Shown: positions 1 to 7,176, numbered from the stretch's first letter. The stretch is DNA of 35,495 nt from Oscillibacter sp. CAG:241 (GCA_000435975.1 FR884138.1:1-35495), one strand, 5' to 3'. Program-made: numbers and translations. Notes: generated by a model from the letters alone, not told the origin.

Positions 1-297
1 CCCGCTCCAACGTCACGCCGGTGATCCGCACCACCCAGGTGTCCGACAGCGTCATCATCTCCATGGTAGAGCACGGCCTGGGCGTCAGCGTTCTGTCGGA
101 GCTGGTTCTGAAGGGCCGCCGGGACGATGTGCAGGCGGTGCCCCTGGCCCCCCCGGGCCAACGCCCCCTTGGGCTTTTGGCTGGACCCGCCGGCCTACCG
201 CCAGCTGGGCATTCTGGTGCGGGACCGGAAGGACCTGCGCCCTGCTGCCCGCCGCTTCATCACCGAGGCGCGTGAAATCATCGATCAGATCAAATAG
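1..297 (+). pseudogene. LysR-family regulator, C-terminal end, frameshifted
   Basis: This is the end of a gene entering from the left edge. From base 3 the frame reads RSNVTPVIRTTQVSDSVIISMVEHGLGVSVL, typical of the effector-binding (type 2 periplasmic-binding-like) domain of LysR-type transcription regulators, where 'V..GLGVS.L' lies in the second lobe. After a run of seven C (148-154) followed by GGG the frame stops making sense, while the +1 frame continues with ANAPLGFWLDPPAYRQLGILVRD and ends EAREIIDQIK at TAG 295-297. One extra base in the C/G run explains this. It is either a real frameshift or a homopolymer sequencing error. The DNA-binding domain lies outside the window. The stop lies directly in front of the next gene's ribosome binding site, so the two may be co-transcribed. 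Confidence 0.65.
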
Positions 298-307
298 GAG
301 AACCCAT

Positions 308-1705
308 ATGCTATCATTTACCCCCCTGACCATTGAACACCATGCCCTGCTGCGCCGCTACTACGACGGGTGCGACTATCACCTGTGTGAATATTCCACC
401 GGAACAAAGCTCATGTGGAGCCTGTACCTGCGGCCCTCCTTCGCCCAGGAGGCGGGATGCCTCATTGTCCGCAACCGGGTGGACGGCGAGTGGGTATTCG
501 ACTTTCCGGTGCCGGGCCCCGGCGGCGACGTGGATGCCGCCCTGACGGCCATTGAGGAATACTGCACCGAGACGGGAACGCCGCCGGTGATCTCCGTGGT
601 GCCGGAGGAGAAGGCCCCGGAGCTGCTGCTGCGCTGGCCCCGGTTCCGGCTGACCAACGAGCGCAACTGGAAGGATTACCTGTACCGGGCGGAGGATATG
701 GCCGCCTTTGCCGGGCGGAAATACAGCGGCCAGCGCAACCACATCAACAAGTTCCGCAAGGAGTATCCCGATGCCCGGTTCGTGGTCCTTACCGGGGAGG
801 ACATGCCCCTCATCGAGGACTTCTGGGGGGACTATGAGCAGGAGTTCCAGAAAACCAGCTTCAACGCCAAGCGGGAGCTGACCTATGCCAAGGCCCTGGC
901 CCGGCTGCTGCCGGAGGGCTGGCTGCTGGGCGGCGGCCTGCTGTCGGAGGGTCGGCTGGTGGCCATGAGCCTGGCGGAAAAGTGCGGCGACACCCTGATC
1001 ATCCATGTGGAAAAGGCCCTGTATTCCCACCAGGGGGCATATCCCGCCCTGGTCCAGGCCTTTGCCGCCCACTTCGGCGGCGACTGCACCTACATCAACC
1101 GGGAGGACGACGCCGGGGACCAGGGCCTGCGGACGTCCAAGCTGCAATACCTGCCGGTGCGTCTGGCGGGGAAGCTGCGGTTCGAGGTCCGCTGCGAGGC
1201 CGACCGTCTGCGGGAGATCCCCACCCTCACCACGCCGCGCCTGACCTTGACGCCGCTGGAGGACCGGGACGAGGCGGCGTACAACGCCCTTTGCCTGGAC
1301 GACGACCGCAACCGCTGGTGGGGGTACGACTTCCGCCAGGATCTGAAGGGGGAGCTGACGGAGGATTACTTCCTGTCCGTGGCCCGGCACGACTTTGCCG
1401 CCCGTCAGGCGGTGAATTTCGCCGTCCGGCTGGACGGACACCTTATCGGCGAGGCGGTGCTGTACCGGTTCGACTGGCGGGGCGGCGCGGAGCTGGGCTG
1501 CCGCATCGACCGGGCCTACGCCGGTCACGGCTACGGCACCGAGGCCTTCACCGCGGCGGCGGAGTGGGCCCTGTTCGGCCTGACCCTGGCTAAGGTAAAG
1601 GCCAAGTGCTATAAGGAGAACACCGCATCGTATAAAATGCTCTCCTCCTGCATGCGTCCGGCAGGGGAGGACGACACGTTCTTCTACTTTGAAAAGCTGG
1701 TATAA
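308..1705 (+). CDS. DUF2156 (PG-lysyltransferase-like) and GNAT fusion protein
   Basis: Predicted protein of 465 residues. Residues 1 to about 295 resemble DUF2156, the acyltransferase-fold domain found at the C-terminus of phosphatidylglycerol lysyltransferases: note 'YSGQRNHINKFRKEYPDARF' and a later INREDDAGDQGLRTSK segment. From about residue 310 a second domain reads LTTPRLTLTPLEDRDEAAYNAL and ends with GCRIDRAYAGHGYGTEAFTAAAEWAL, the acetyl-CoA loop of a RimJ/RimL-type GNAT N-acetyltransferase. ATG 308 was chosen because GGAGAA sits seven to nine bases upstream; an earlier in-frame GTG at 272 has no such site. No membrane segments are visible, so it is not a full MprF flippase-synthase. 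Substrate is unknown; transfer of an aminoacyl or acetyl group to an amine is an inference from the folds. Confidence 0.85.
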   Translation: MLSFTPLTIEHHALLRRYYDGCDYHLCEYSTGTKLMWSLYLRPSFAQEAGCLIVRNRVDGEWVFDFPVPGPGGDVDAALTAIEEYCTETGTPPVISVVPEEKAPELLLRWPRFRLTNERNWKDYLYRAEDMAAFAGRKYSGQRNHINKFRKEYPDARFVVLTGEDMPLIEDFWGDYEQEFQKTSFNAKRELTYAKALARLLPEGWLLGGGLLSEGRLVAMSLAEKCGDTLIIHVEKALYSHQGAYPALVQAFAAHFGGDCTYINREDDAGDQGLRTSKLQYLPVRLAGKLRFEVRCEADRLREIPTLTTPRLTLTPLEDRDEAAYNALCLDDDRNRWWGYDFRQDLKGELTEDYFLSVARHDFAARQAVNFAVRLDGHLIGEAVLYRFDWRGGAELGCRIDRAYAGHGYGTEAFTAAAEWALFGLTLAKVKAKCYKENTASYKMLSSCMRPAGEDDTFFYFEKLV

Positions 1706-1719
1706 TTCGCATAAAAGCC

Positions 1720-1753
1720 AAGCAGCGGAGGCCCTGTCGGGTCTCCGCTGCTT
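1720..1753 (+). terminator. GC-rich hairpin after the DUF2156-GNAT gene
   Basis: AAGCAGCGGAG pairs perfectly with CTCCGCTGCTT, with an inner CCC/GGG around a TGTC loop. It begins 14 bases after the stop codon. There is no T-run after it, so intrinsic termination is likely but not certain. Its 3' half is repeated at 1963-1985. Confidence 0.55.
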
Positions 1754-1929
1754 GAGCCTGTCAAGAAAGTAGGATTGCCTCCGTCTTCGGAAAGGAAGAT
1801 AGTTACGAAAGAAACCCATCAGGGGTGTCTTTCGTTTTCAATCACCGCATTTTCAGAACTTTCATGAAAGTTTTGAAAATGCTTTTCAGCTTGTCAAAAA
1901 GGGGCGGCGCCCTTTTTTGACAAGCTGAA
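1754..1929 (+). repeat. Three-hairpin intergenic repeat, copy A
   Basis: Intergenic element between convergent genes, sharing a near-identical core of about 57 bases (1790-1845) with copy B at 17506-17669. It holds hairpin 1 at 1805-1835 (ACGAAAGA/TCTTTCGT with an inner ACCC/GGGT), hairpin 2 at 1847-1882 (17 pairs including one G-U), and hairpin 3 at 1885-1929 (arm CAGCTTGTCAAAAA plus a GGGGC/GCCC extension). The order and spacing of hairpins match copy B, while the arm sequences differ in a pairing-conserving way. No protein is encoded. It could be a structured RNA, a terminator cluster or a small non-autonomous mobile repeat. Confidence 0.8.
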
Positions 1930-1962
1930 GGTCATTCTGCGAAAATTTCTCCCGCCAGGCTC

Positions 1963-1985
1963 CCCTGTCGGGTCTCCGCTGCTTG
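1963..1985 (+). repeat. 23-base direct repeat flanking copy A
   Basis: The 23 bases here are identical to 1732-1754, which are the 3' half of the hairpin after the DUF2156-GNAT gene. The two copies bracket the three-hairpin element exactly at its left end and about 30 bases beyond its right end. This could be a duplication made when the element arrived or by slippage between terminators. Confidence 0.75.
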
Positions 1986-1998
1986 CAGTACAGGCAGT

Positions 1999-2379
1999 TT
2001 ACTTGACGCAGATGGTCTCGATCTCCACCAGCGCGCCCCGGGGCAGAGCGCCCACTTCCACGGCGCTGCGGGCGGGGTACTGGCCCTCGGTGAAGAACTC
2101 GGCATACACCGCGTTCATGGCGGCGAAGTCGCTCATGTGCTGCAGGAACACGGTGGTCTTGACCACATTGTCCATGGTCAGGCCGGCGGCCTCCACAATG
2201 GCCTTGATGTTGCGGAACACCTGGCGGGTCTGCTCCTGGATGCCGCCGGGAACGAACTCGCCGGTCTTGGGGTCGAAGGGCACCTGGCCGCTGGTGACCA
2301 GGAAGCTGCCGCAGTCGATGGCCTGGGAATAGGGGCCGATGGCGGCGGGAGCATTGGTGGTGGCGATGATCTTCTTCAT
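1999..2379 (-). CDS. ridA: RidA family reactive imine/enamine deaminase
   Basis: Predicted 126-residue protein, the usual length for RidA (YjgF/UK114). RidA hydrolyses reactive 2-aminoacrylate and related enamines released by PLP enzymes such as threonine or serine dehydratase, protecting other PLP enzymes in the cytosol. The sequence carries the family landmarks: APAAIGPYSQA near the start, SGQVPFDP, TVFL near the middle, and the C-terminal ARSAVEVGALPRGALVEIE, where the first Arg is the conserved substrate-carboxylate ligand. Start ATG at 2379 follows AAGGAGG at a normal distance. It has its own sigma-A-like promoter at 2439-2467, and a GGGCC-GAAA-GGCCC hairpin with a GNRA-type loop lies in its leader (about 2420-2433). 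It is a housekeeping gene; the identification is firm, the exact substrate is not shown. Confidence 0.95.
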   Translation of the reverse strand: MKKIIATTNAPAAIGPYSQAIDCGSFLVTSGQVPFDPKTGEFVPGGIQEQTRQVFRNIKAIVEAAGLTMDNVVKTTVFLQHMSDFAAMNAVYAEFFTEGQYPARSAVEVGALPRGALVEIETICVK

Positions 2380-2438
2380 AACAGGACTTCCTCCTTATAT
2401 AGTATCCTCTAAAGCAGCGGGCCTTTCGGCCCAACCCT

Positions 2439-2467
2439 GTTATATCACACTTTTTGCCGTTTGGCAA
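2439..2467 (-). promoter_or_regulatory. Sigma-A promoter for ridA
   Basis: On the minus strand TTGCCA (2467-2462) and TATAAC (2444-2439) are separated by 17 bases, and TGA precedes the -10 box as in extended -10 promoters. It lies between the spmB stop and ridA. Confidence 0.65.
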
Positions 2468-2480
2468 CAGCGGAACCGGG

Positions 2481-3005
2481 TTATTCTCCGCCGAAGCACA
2501 GCCGCACGGCCCAGGCGGCGGCAATGAAGGCTGCCAGGTCCGCCGTCAGGGCGGCGGGAATGGTATAGCGGGTGCGGCGGATGCCTGCCGCGCCGAAATA
2601 CACCGCCACGGTGTAAAACGTGGTCTCCGAGCAGCCCAGCATCACCGCCGCCGTGCGGCCCACGGCGGAATCCGGGCCGTACTGCTCCATCAGCTGGCTG
2701 CCCACGGCCAGGGCTCCGGACCCGCTGACTGGCCGCACCAGCAGCAGGGCCGCCGTCTCCGGCGGGATGCCCAACGCATCCAGCACCGGCGACAGCACTG
2801 CCGCCAGAGCGTCCATGGCTCCGGAGGCCCGCAGCATATACACCGCCGTCAGCAGCGCTGCCAAAGCCGGAAGGATTCTGATCACCACCGACAGGCCCTC
2901 TCCGGCTCCCTGGGTCAGGGCGCTGAACACGTCCACCCTCTGCCGCAGGGCGTACAGGGCTGCCCCTGCCAGAAGGCATGGGGTCACGAATGCCGTGGGG
3001 TCCAT
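2481..3005 (-). CDS. spmB: Spore maturation protein B
   Basis: Predicted 174-residue integral membrane protein of the nucleoside-recognition (Gate) family, length matching SpmB. In Bacillus and Clostridium SpmA and SpmB are needed for full dehydration of the spore core and heat resistance. Visible landmarks are the hydrophobic segments at about 35-60, the conserved 'RPVSGSGAL' loop near residue 91 and 'LGCSETTFYTVAVYFGAAGI' near residue 124, both hallmarks of SpmB. ATG at 3005 follows GGAGGAG, which lies inside the end of spmA; the two genes are separated by one base, so they are translationally coupled. The substrate moved or sensed by the family is not established. Confidence 0.93.
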   Translation of the reverse strand: MDPTAFVTPCLLAGAALYALRQRVDVFSALTQGAGEGLSVVIRILPALAALLTAVYMLRASGAMDALAAVLSPVLDALGIPPETAALLLVRPVSGSGALAVGSQLMEQYGPDSAVGRTAAVMLGCSETTFYTVAVYFGAAGIRRTRYTIPAALTADLAAFIAAAWAVRLCFGGE

Positions 3006-3006
3006 G

Positions 3007-3585
3007 TCAGCTCCTCCATACCCGGCTCAGCAGCCGGGCCGTCAGCAGTCCCGCCGTCACGGAGATGGCCGACGACAGCCACACCGCCGGCAGGATGTCG
3101 AAGGGCGTCCAGCACCCGCAGGCGGCCCGGACGCCGGCTACCGTGGTGGGCAGCAGCTGCAGGGATGCCGTGTTCAGCACCACCAGGCGGCACAGCTCGT
3201 CGTCGGCCACGCCGTTCTGCCCCCTTGCCATGCGCCGGGCCGCCCGGATGCCCAGGGGTGTGGCGGCATTGCCCAGGCCCAGCAGATTGGCGGACACGTT
3301 GGCCGACACTGCCGCCAGAGTCTCCGGGTCCCGGCTGGCCCGGGGCAGCAACCGCCCCAGGGCAGGACGCAGGGCCGCTGCCAGCTTCCGGCTCAGACCG
3401 CAGCGGCTCATAAGCTCCATAACGCCGCTCCACAGACACAGCACCCCCGCCATGGCGATGCATAGCTCCACCGCTGCCCCGGCCCCCTCTAAGGCGGCCG
3501 CACTCACGGCGTTCATGGTGCCGTTGACGGCGGCAAACACCAGCGATACCGTTACCATTCCCGTCCAGATCCAGGCCATTGCCAT
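3007..3585 (-). CDS. spmA: Spore maturation protein A
   Basis: Predicted 192-residue membrane protein, close to the normal SpmA length of about 195. It is the first gene of a spmA-spmB operon. Features include an N-terminal membrane segment (MAMAWIWTGMVTVSLVFAAVNG), the Gate-domain region 'GVLCLWSGVMELMSRCGL', the conserved 'NVSANLLGLGNAATPLGIRAARRM' stretch around residue 94, and 'ASLQLLPTTVAGVRA'. ATG at 3585 was chosen because AAAGGGGG lies upstream; longer in-frame extensions would overlap the divergent promoter and the AbrB-like gene. Known role: spore core dehydration with SpmB. No convincing sigma-E or sigma-G promoter could be picked by eye. Confidence 0.93.
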   Translation of the reverse strand: MAMAWIWTGMVTVSLVFAAVNGTMNAVSAAALEGAGAAVELCIAMAGVLCLWSGVMELMSRCGLSRKLAAALRPALGRLLPRASRDPETLAAVSANVSANLLGLGNAATPLGIRAARRMARGQNGVADDELCRLVVLNTASLQLLPTTVAGVRAACGCWTPFDILPAVWLSSAISVTAGLLTARLLSRVWRS

Positions 3586-3670
3586 GTCCCGTCCCCCTTT
3601 CCTGCCATATATATGCGTGAAAGGGCGGGGGAGATGCATGAATATTTTGCAAAAAATGGAACAACACTTG

Positions 3671-3699
3671 TTGACTTGACGCGATACTTGCCGTATAAT
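3671..3699 (+). promoter_or_regulatory. Strong sigma-A promoter for AbrB-like gene
   Basis: TTGACT (3671-3676) and a perfect TATAAT (3694-3699) are separated by 17 bases. The -10 box overlaps an in-frame ATG at 3698, which therefore cannot be the translation start of the downstream gene. Confidence 0.85.
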
Positions 3700-3757
3700 G
3701 GATAAGCACGATGCATCATGCGAAAGAGGGTCAATTCGATACAGGGGGGATGGCATT

Positions 3758-4003
3758 GTGAAATCGACGGGTATTGTAAGAAAGGTGGACGAGCTGGGCC
3801 GGATCGTGCTGCCGGTGGAGCTGCGGCGCACCATGGACATCGTGGAAAAGGATGCGCTGGAGATCTATGTGGACGGCAATTCCATTGTCCTGCGGAAATA
3901 TCGTCCCAGCTGTATTTTCTGCGACAGCACCAAGGATGTGCGTACCTTCCGGGGCCGCAACGTCTGTCCCCGTTGTCTGCGGGAGCTCCGCGAACGGGTG
4001 TGA
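3758..4003 (+). CDS. AbrB/SpoVT-family transition-state regulator with Cys4 tail
   Basis: Predicted 81-residue DNA-binding protein. Residues 1-47 form the swapped-hairpin AbrB domain (STGIVRKVDELGRIVLPVELRRTMDI, then LEIYVDGNSIVLRKY). It is followed by C52-x2-C55 and C70-x2-C73, a likely zinc-ribbon-like tail that is common in clostridial AbrB proteins and absent from Bacillus AbrB. The GTG at 3758 was chosen as start because AGGGGGGA lies seven bases upstream; the longer ATG frame at 3698 starts inside the promoter. Family members repress or activate stationary-phase and sporulation genes. It is divergent from spmA-spmB, which would suit a sporulation role, but its targets are not shown. Confidence 0.9.
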   Translation: MKSTGIVRKVDELGRIVLPVELRRTMDIVEKDALEIYVDGNSIVLRKYRPSCIFCDSTKDVRTFRGRNVCPRCLRELRERV

Positions 4004-4020
4004 AATGACATAAATGCAGC

Positions 4021-4048
4021 AAAAAGCAGGCCGTGGGGCCTGCTTTTT
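4021..4048. terminator. Bidirectional intrinsic terminator
   Basis: AAAAAGCAGGCC and GGCCTGCTTTTT form a 12-pair stem around a four-base loop. The A-run and T-run make it work on both strands, between the AbrB-like gene and the convergent Sel1 gene; the Sel1 stop codon begins at its right edge. Confidence 0.88.
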
Positions 4049-5697
4049 CAGCTTTTTCCCTTCAGCCGGTCCAGGAGGCGGCGGAGGGGATTTTTTTTGC
4101 CCTCCGCCGCGGCGGCCGGAGGGGAGGCCAATGCACTCCGGACCCGGGCCAGAGCGGCCCCGGCCCCGGGAACGTTTGCCTGCTTGCCTTTTTCATACAG
4201 GTCCGCCGCCTGACGCAGGTCCTGACGGACGCCTGCGCCCCGCTCATACAGCCGCCCCAGGCGGCACAGAGCCAGACCGTTTCCCCGCTCTGCCGCCTGA
4301 CGGTACAGGTTGGCGGCCACGGCGGGGTCCTGCGCCACGCCGCTGCCGGTCTCATAGCAGATGCCCAGCCGCACCATGGCCTCCGCGTGTCCCTGCTGGG
4401 CGGCCTGCTGGTACATGTACACGGCGTATTTGGGCTTTTTCTCCACACCGTCGCCGGTCTCGTAGCAGGTGCCCAGCAGATACTGGGCCCGGGGCATTCC
4501 CACTGCGGCGGGCCGCTTCAGCAGAAGGGCGGCCTCCTGGTGGGCGTGGGGGTCCTTTCGCCGCCGCAGCAGCGCCGCCAGACAGTACTGGCCCTCCGGG
4601 TCCCCCAGGTCCGCGGACCGGCGGTACAGAGTCTCCGCCTGCTGCGGGTCCTGCTGCGCGCCGTGGCCGGTCTCATAGCATACGCCCAGCCGGGTCATGG
4701 CCCGGACATGGCCCCGCTCCGCCGCACGGCGGAAATAGGAGACGGCCCGGTCATAATCCTTCTCGGTGCCGTGGCCGAAATAATAACACATGCCCGTCTG
4801 GCACAGAGCATCGGTATAGTCTCCCTGGGCGGCGGCTAGGAAGCAGCGGAAGGCCTCCTGCTCGCTGCGCTCCACGCCCTTGCCCTGGTCATAGCTCAGT
4901 CCCAGGAAGTGCCAGGCCCGGGGACAGCCCCCCTCCGCCGCCTGGCGGAACAGGCGGGCTGCCTCCCTGTGGTCCTGCGCCACGCCCTTGCCCAAACGGT
5001 ACAGCACCCCCAGGGCGCACTGGGCGTCGGGATATCCGGCGTCCGCCGCCTCCCGGTACAGGGCCAGAGCCCGGGATACGTCCCGCTCCACGCCGTCGCC
5101 GAATTCGCAGCACACGCCCAGCAGGTACTGGGCCCGGGGCAGACGCTGCTCCGCCGCCTGGGCGAAGCAGTATGCCGCCTTTTTCTGGTCCTTCTCCACC
5201 CCCTGGCCGAAAAAGTACATGACGCCCAGGTTGCACCGTCCCATGGGGTAGCCCTGGTCCGCCGCCTGGCGATACAGCTCCACGGCCTTGGCGGGGTCCT
5301 TTTCCACTCCCTGGCCGCTTTCATAGCACACGCCCAGGTTGCACAGGGCCGGGGCGTAGCCATGGGCTGCCGACTCCTGATACAGGCGGCAGGCCCGGTC
5401 CTCATCCTGGTCCACGCCCAGACCGTTGTCATAGCACAGCGCCCGCCAGTACAGGCCCGCCGGGTCGTCCTCCGCCGTCTGGGAAAACCAGTAAAACGCC
5501 TTTTTGGGGTCCTTTTCCACCCCGTTGACGCCATAGAGACAGTTGACGCCCATCTGCACTGCGGCGTTGGCATCGCCGTCCTCCGCCGCCTGGCAGCAGT
5601 CCTCCAGGGCCTGCCGCCGCCGGTCCGCCAGCTTCAGCAGCTCCGGGGAAAAGGCCACGATCTGGGGGTTCTGATCCAATTGTCCGTGGTCCGTCAT
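4048..5697 (-). CDS. Sel1-like repeat (SLR) protein, 13 repeats
   Basis: Predicted 549-residue protein made almost wholly of 35-36-residue Sel1-like repeats from about residue 42 onward. I count 13 complete units and a fragment, each close to the pattern A-x2-LG-x2-Y-x2-G-x-GV-x2-D-x2-KA-x2-LYRQAA-x2-G. Unit 10 (DPEGQYCLAALLRRRKDPHAH) is degenerate. Such alpha/alpha solenoids bind partner proteins or peptides. No signal peptide or membrane helix is seen, so it is probably cytosolic. ATG at 5697 follows AAGGAGCG. It lies 23 bases after the nitroreductase stop with no promoter between, so it is probably the second gene of that operon. The binding partner is unknown. Confidence 0.9.
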   Translation of the reverse strand: MTDHGQLDQNPQIVAFSPELLKLADRRRQALEDCCQAAEDGDANAAVQMGVNCLYGVNGVEKDPKKAFYWFSQTAEDDPAGLYWRALCYDNGLGVDQDEDRACRLYQESAAHGYAPALCNLGVCYESGQGVEKDPAKAVELYRQAADQGYPMGRCNLGVMYFFGQGVEKDQKKAAYCFAQAAEQRLPRAQYLLGVCCEFGDGVERDVSRALALYREAADAGYPDAQCALGVLYRLGKGVAQDHREAARLFRQAAEGGCPRAWHFLGLSYDQGKGVERSEQEAFRCFLAAAQGDYTDALCQTGMCYYFGHGTEKDYDRAVSYFRRAAERGHVRAMTRLGVCYETGHGAQQDPQQAETLYRRSADLGDPEGQYCLAALLRRRKDPHAHQEAALLLKRPAAVGMPRAQYLLGTCYETGDGVEKKPKYAVYMYQQAAQQGHAEAMVRLGICYETGSGVAQDPAVAANLYRQAAERGNGLALCRLGRLYERGAGVRQDLRQAADLYEKGKQANVPGAGAALARVRSALASPPAAAAEGKKNPLRRLLDRLKGKS

Positions 5698-5720
5698 AAA
5701 AATCGCTCCTTGCCTGTGTC

Positions 5721-6257
5721 TTACCGGAAGGACAGCAGCTCCTCCGTCTCCTTACGGCCCGGGCCGTTTTTCCACTGCTCAGGATAGCCCATGGCGATGA
5801 GACAGGCGGCCCGCTGGCCCTCCAGCTCCAGCAGCCGCCCGGCGGCGTCCGCGTCGAAAATGCCCAGGATGCAGGTGCCGATGTCCAGCTCCCGAGCCGC
5901 CAGGCAGAAGGTCTGGGCGGCAATGCCGGCGTCGAACATCTCCCATCCGGCAGCCTGGACCTCCGTCAGGGGGGCGTCTCCCTGGCCGGACAGGCCGGGA
6001 ATGTAGGTGACCACCGCCAGAGCGGCGGCCCGGTTGATGGTCTTGGTGTTGAAGCCCTGGCCGGGGATGCACTCCCTGGCGATGCGCTCCTTCAGCACGG
6101 GATCGTCCACGACGACGTAGCGCACGGGCTGGGTGTTTTTCCAGCTGGGGGAAAACCGGGCCAGGTCCACCACCCGGCGGATGTCCTCCCGGGGAATGGG
6201 CTTTTCCTGAAAACGGCGGCAGCTGACCCGCTGCCGGATGCATTCTGCAGTGGTCAT
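5721..6257 (-). CDS. Nitroreductase-family flavoprotein
   Basis: Predicted 178-residue protein. The start 'ECIRQRVSCRRFQEKPIPREDIRRVVDLARFSPSWKNTQPVRYVVV' is the classic nitroreductase FMN-binding N-terminus (R-x-S-x-R-x-F and the A-x-x-SPSWKNTQPW-like loop), and the C-terminal part 'LDIGTCILGIFDADAA' and 'LIAMGYPE' match the family. Members use FMN and NAD(P)H to reduce nitro-aromatics, quinones or flavins. The ATG at 6257 is preceded by AAAGGAGC at suitable spacing; an upstream extension lacks a site and runs into the radC promoter region. It is the likely first gene of an operon with the Sel1 protein. Substrate not deducible. Confidence 0.88.
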   Translation of the reverse strand: MTTAECIRQRVSCRRFQEKPIPREDIRRVVDLARFSPSWKNTQPVRYVVVDDPVLKERIARECIPGQGFNTKTINRAAALAVVTYIPGLSGQGDAPLTEVQAAGWEMFDAGIAAQTFCLAARELDIGTCILGIFDADAAGRLLELEGQRAACLIAMGYPEQWKNGPGRKETEELLSFR

Positions 6258-6338
6258 AATGGGAATTACGCTCCTTTGGTAAAATTTACGCCATTGTAGC
6301 ACACTTCCGCCCCGCCGTAAAGGGCGCCGGGGCTGTAC

Positions 6339-6367
6339 TTGTAAAAACCGGGAAAATGTGATACAAT
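6339..6367 (+). promoter_or_regulatory. Sigma-A promoter for radC
   Basis: TTGTAA (6339-6344), 17-base spacer, TACAAT (6362-6367). The -10 is preceded by TGTGA (extended -10 type), the same TGTGATACAAT string found at the promoter at 17476-17504. Confidence 0.7.
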
Positions 6368-6411
6368 GCGGAAATATACTGGGACAAAGCCGGGAAAAGG
6401 GGGGACAAAAA

Positions 6412-7083
6412 ATGGGCCTGCACGATGGACACCGCCAGCGGAAGCGCCAGCAGTTTTTGTCCCATGGACCGGAGAGCATGGCAGACCACGAGCTGCTGGA
6501 GCTGGCCCTGTTTTATGCCATCCCCCGCCGGGATACCAACGAAACCGCCCACCGGCTGCTGGACCAGTTCGGGTCCCTGGACCGGGTGCTGTCCGCCCCG
6601 GAGCAGGAGCTGGAAAAGGTGGAGGGCGTGGGCCAGGGGGCGGCGGTACTGCTGCGGCTCATGGGGTCTATCGGTGACCGGGCCCGGCGGCCGGGACGGG
6701 AGGAAAAGATCGTGGCCTCCGTGGACCAGGCCGGGGCCTACTTCCTGCGGCTGCTGGACGGGCAGCGGACGGAGCAGCTGTATCAGCTGTGCGTGGACGC
6801 CAAGGGAAAGGTGCTGTCCTGCCGGATGCTGTCCCAGGGGCAGGCGGACATGACGGTGCTGAGCCTGCGGCAGGTGGTGGAAAACGCTCTGCTGTCCGGG
6901 GCCAGCGGCGTGTTCCTGGGCCACAACCACCCCAGCGGCGTGGCCCTGCCGTCTCCGGCGGATATGGAGGCCACCACCCAGGTGCGGGACGCCCTGAAGC
7001 GGCTGGACATCCGGCTCATTGACCACATCATCGTGGCCGATGGAGACTATGTTTCCATGGCATCCAGCGGACTGCTGCGGTAG
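6412..7083 (+). CDS. radC: RadC/MPN-domain protein
   Basis: Predicted 223 residues, normal for RadC. The N-terminal part (ESMADHELLELALFYAIPRRDTNETAHRLLDQFGSLDRVLSA, then KVEGVGQGAA) is the UPF0758 helix-hairpin-helix region; the C-terminal half is a JAB1/MPN metalloprotease-like domain with the signature GHNHPSG followed by SPADMEAT, giving the HxH and D metal ligands. In spite of the name, a role in recombination repair is doubtful, and the function is unsettled. ATG 6412 was preferred over the upstream GTG (6358) because that GTG lies inside the promoter. The stop is TAG. The gene stands alone, divergent from the nitroreductase operon. Confidence 0.92.
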   Translation: MGLHDGHRQRKRQQFLSHGPESMADHELLELALFYAIPRRDTNETAHRLLDQFGSLDRVLSAPEQELEKVEGVGQGAAVLLRLMGSIGDRARRPGREEKIVASVDQAGAYFLRLLDGQRTEQLYQLCVDAKGKVLSCRMLSQGQADMTVLSLRQVVENALLSGASGVFLGHNHPSGVALPSPADMEATTQVRDALKRLDIRLIDHIIVADGDYVSMASSGLLR

Positions 7084-7131
7084 ATTCCCGCCATTTTGGG
7101 CAAATTCACGAAGAAAATTGACTGAAAAGGG

Positions 7132-7176
7132 TAGAAATGCTGCAAAGAATCTGTTATAATAAGAGAATCTTATAAC
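7132..7176 (+). promoter_or_regulatory. Promoter and overlapping palindrome of the acyl-ligase operon
   Basis: TATAAT at 7155-7160 is preceded by TGT (extended -10); the -35 region TAGAAA (7132-7137) is weak, as is usual when an extended -10 is present. GTTATAA (7153-7159) is repeated inverted as TTATAAC (7170-7176), so a symmetric site covers the -10 and start region. It may be an operator, possibly for the PAS-HTH regulator encoded third in the operon; that link is inference. Confidence 0.55.

Noticed and set aside
3698..3757. Longer AbrB-like start at ATG 3698
   Set aside because: The ATG overlaps the TATAAT -10 box, so it would not be in the transcript; GTG 3758 has a ribosome site.
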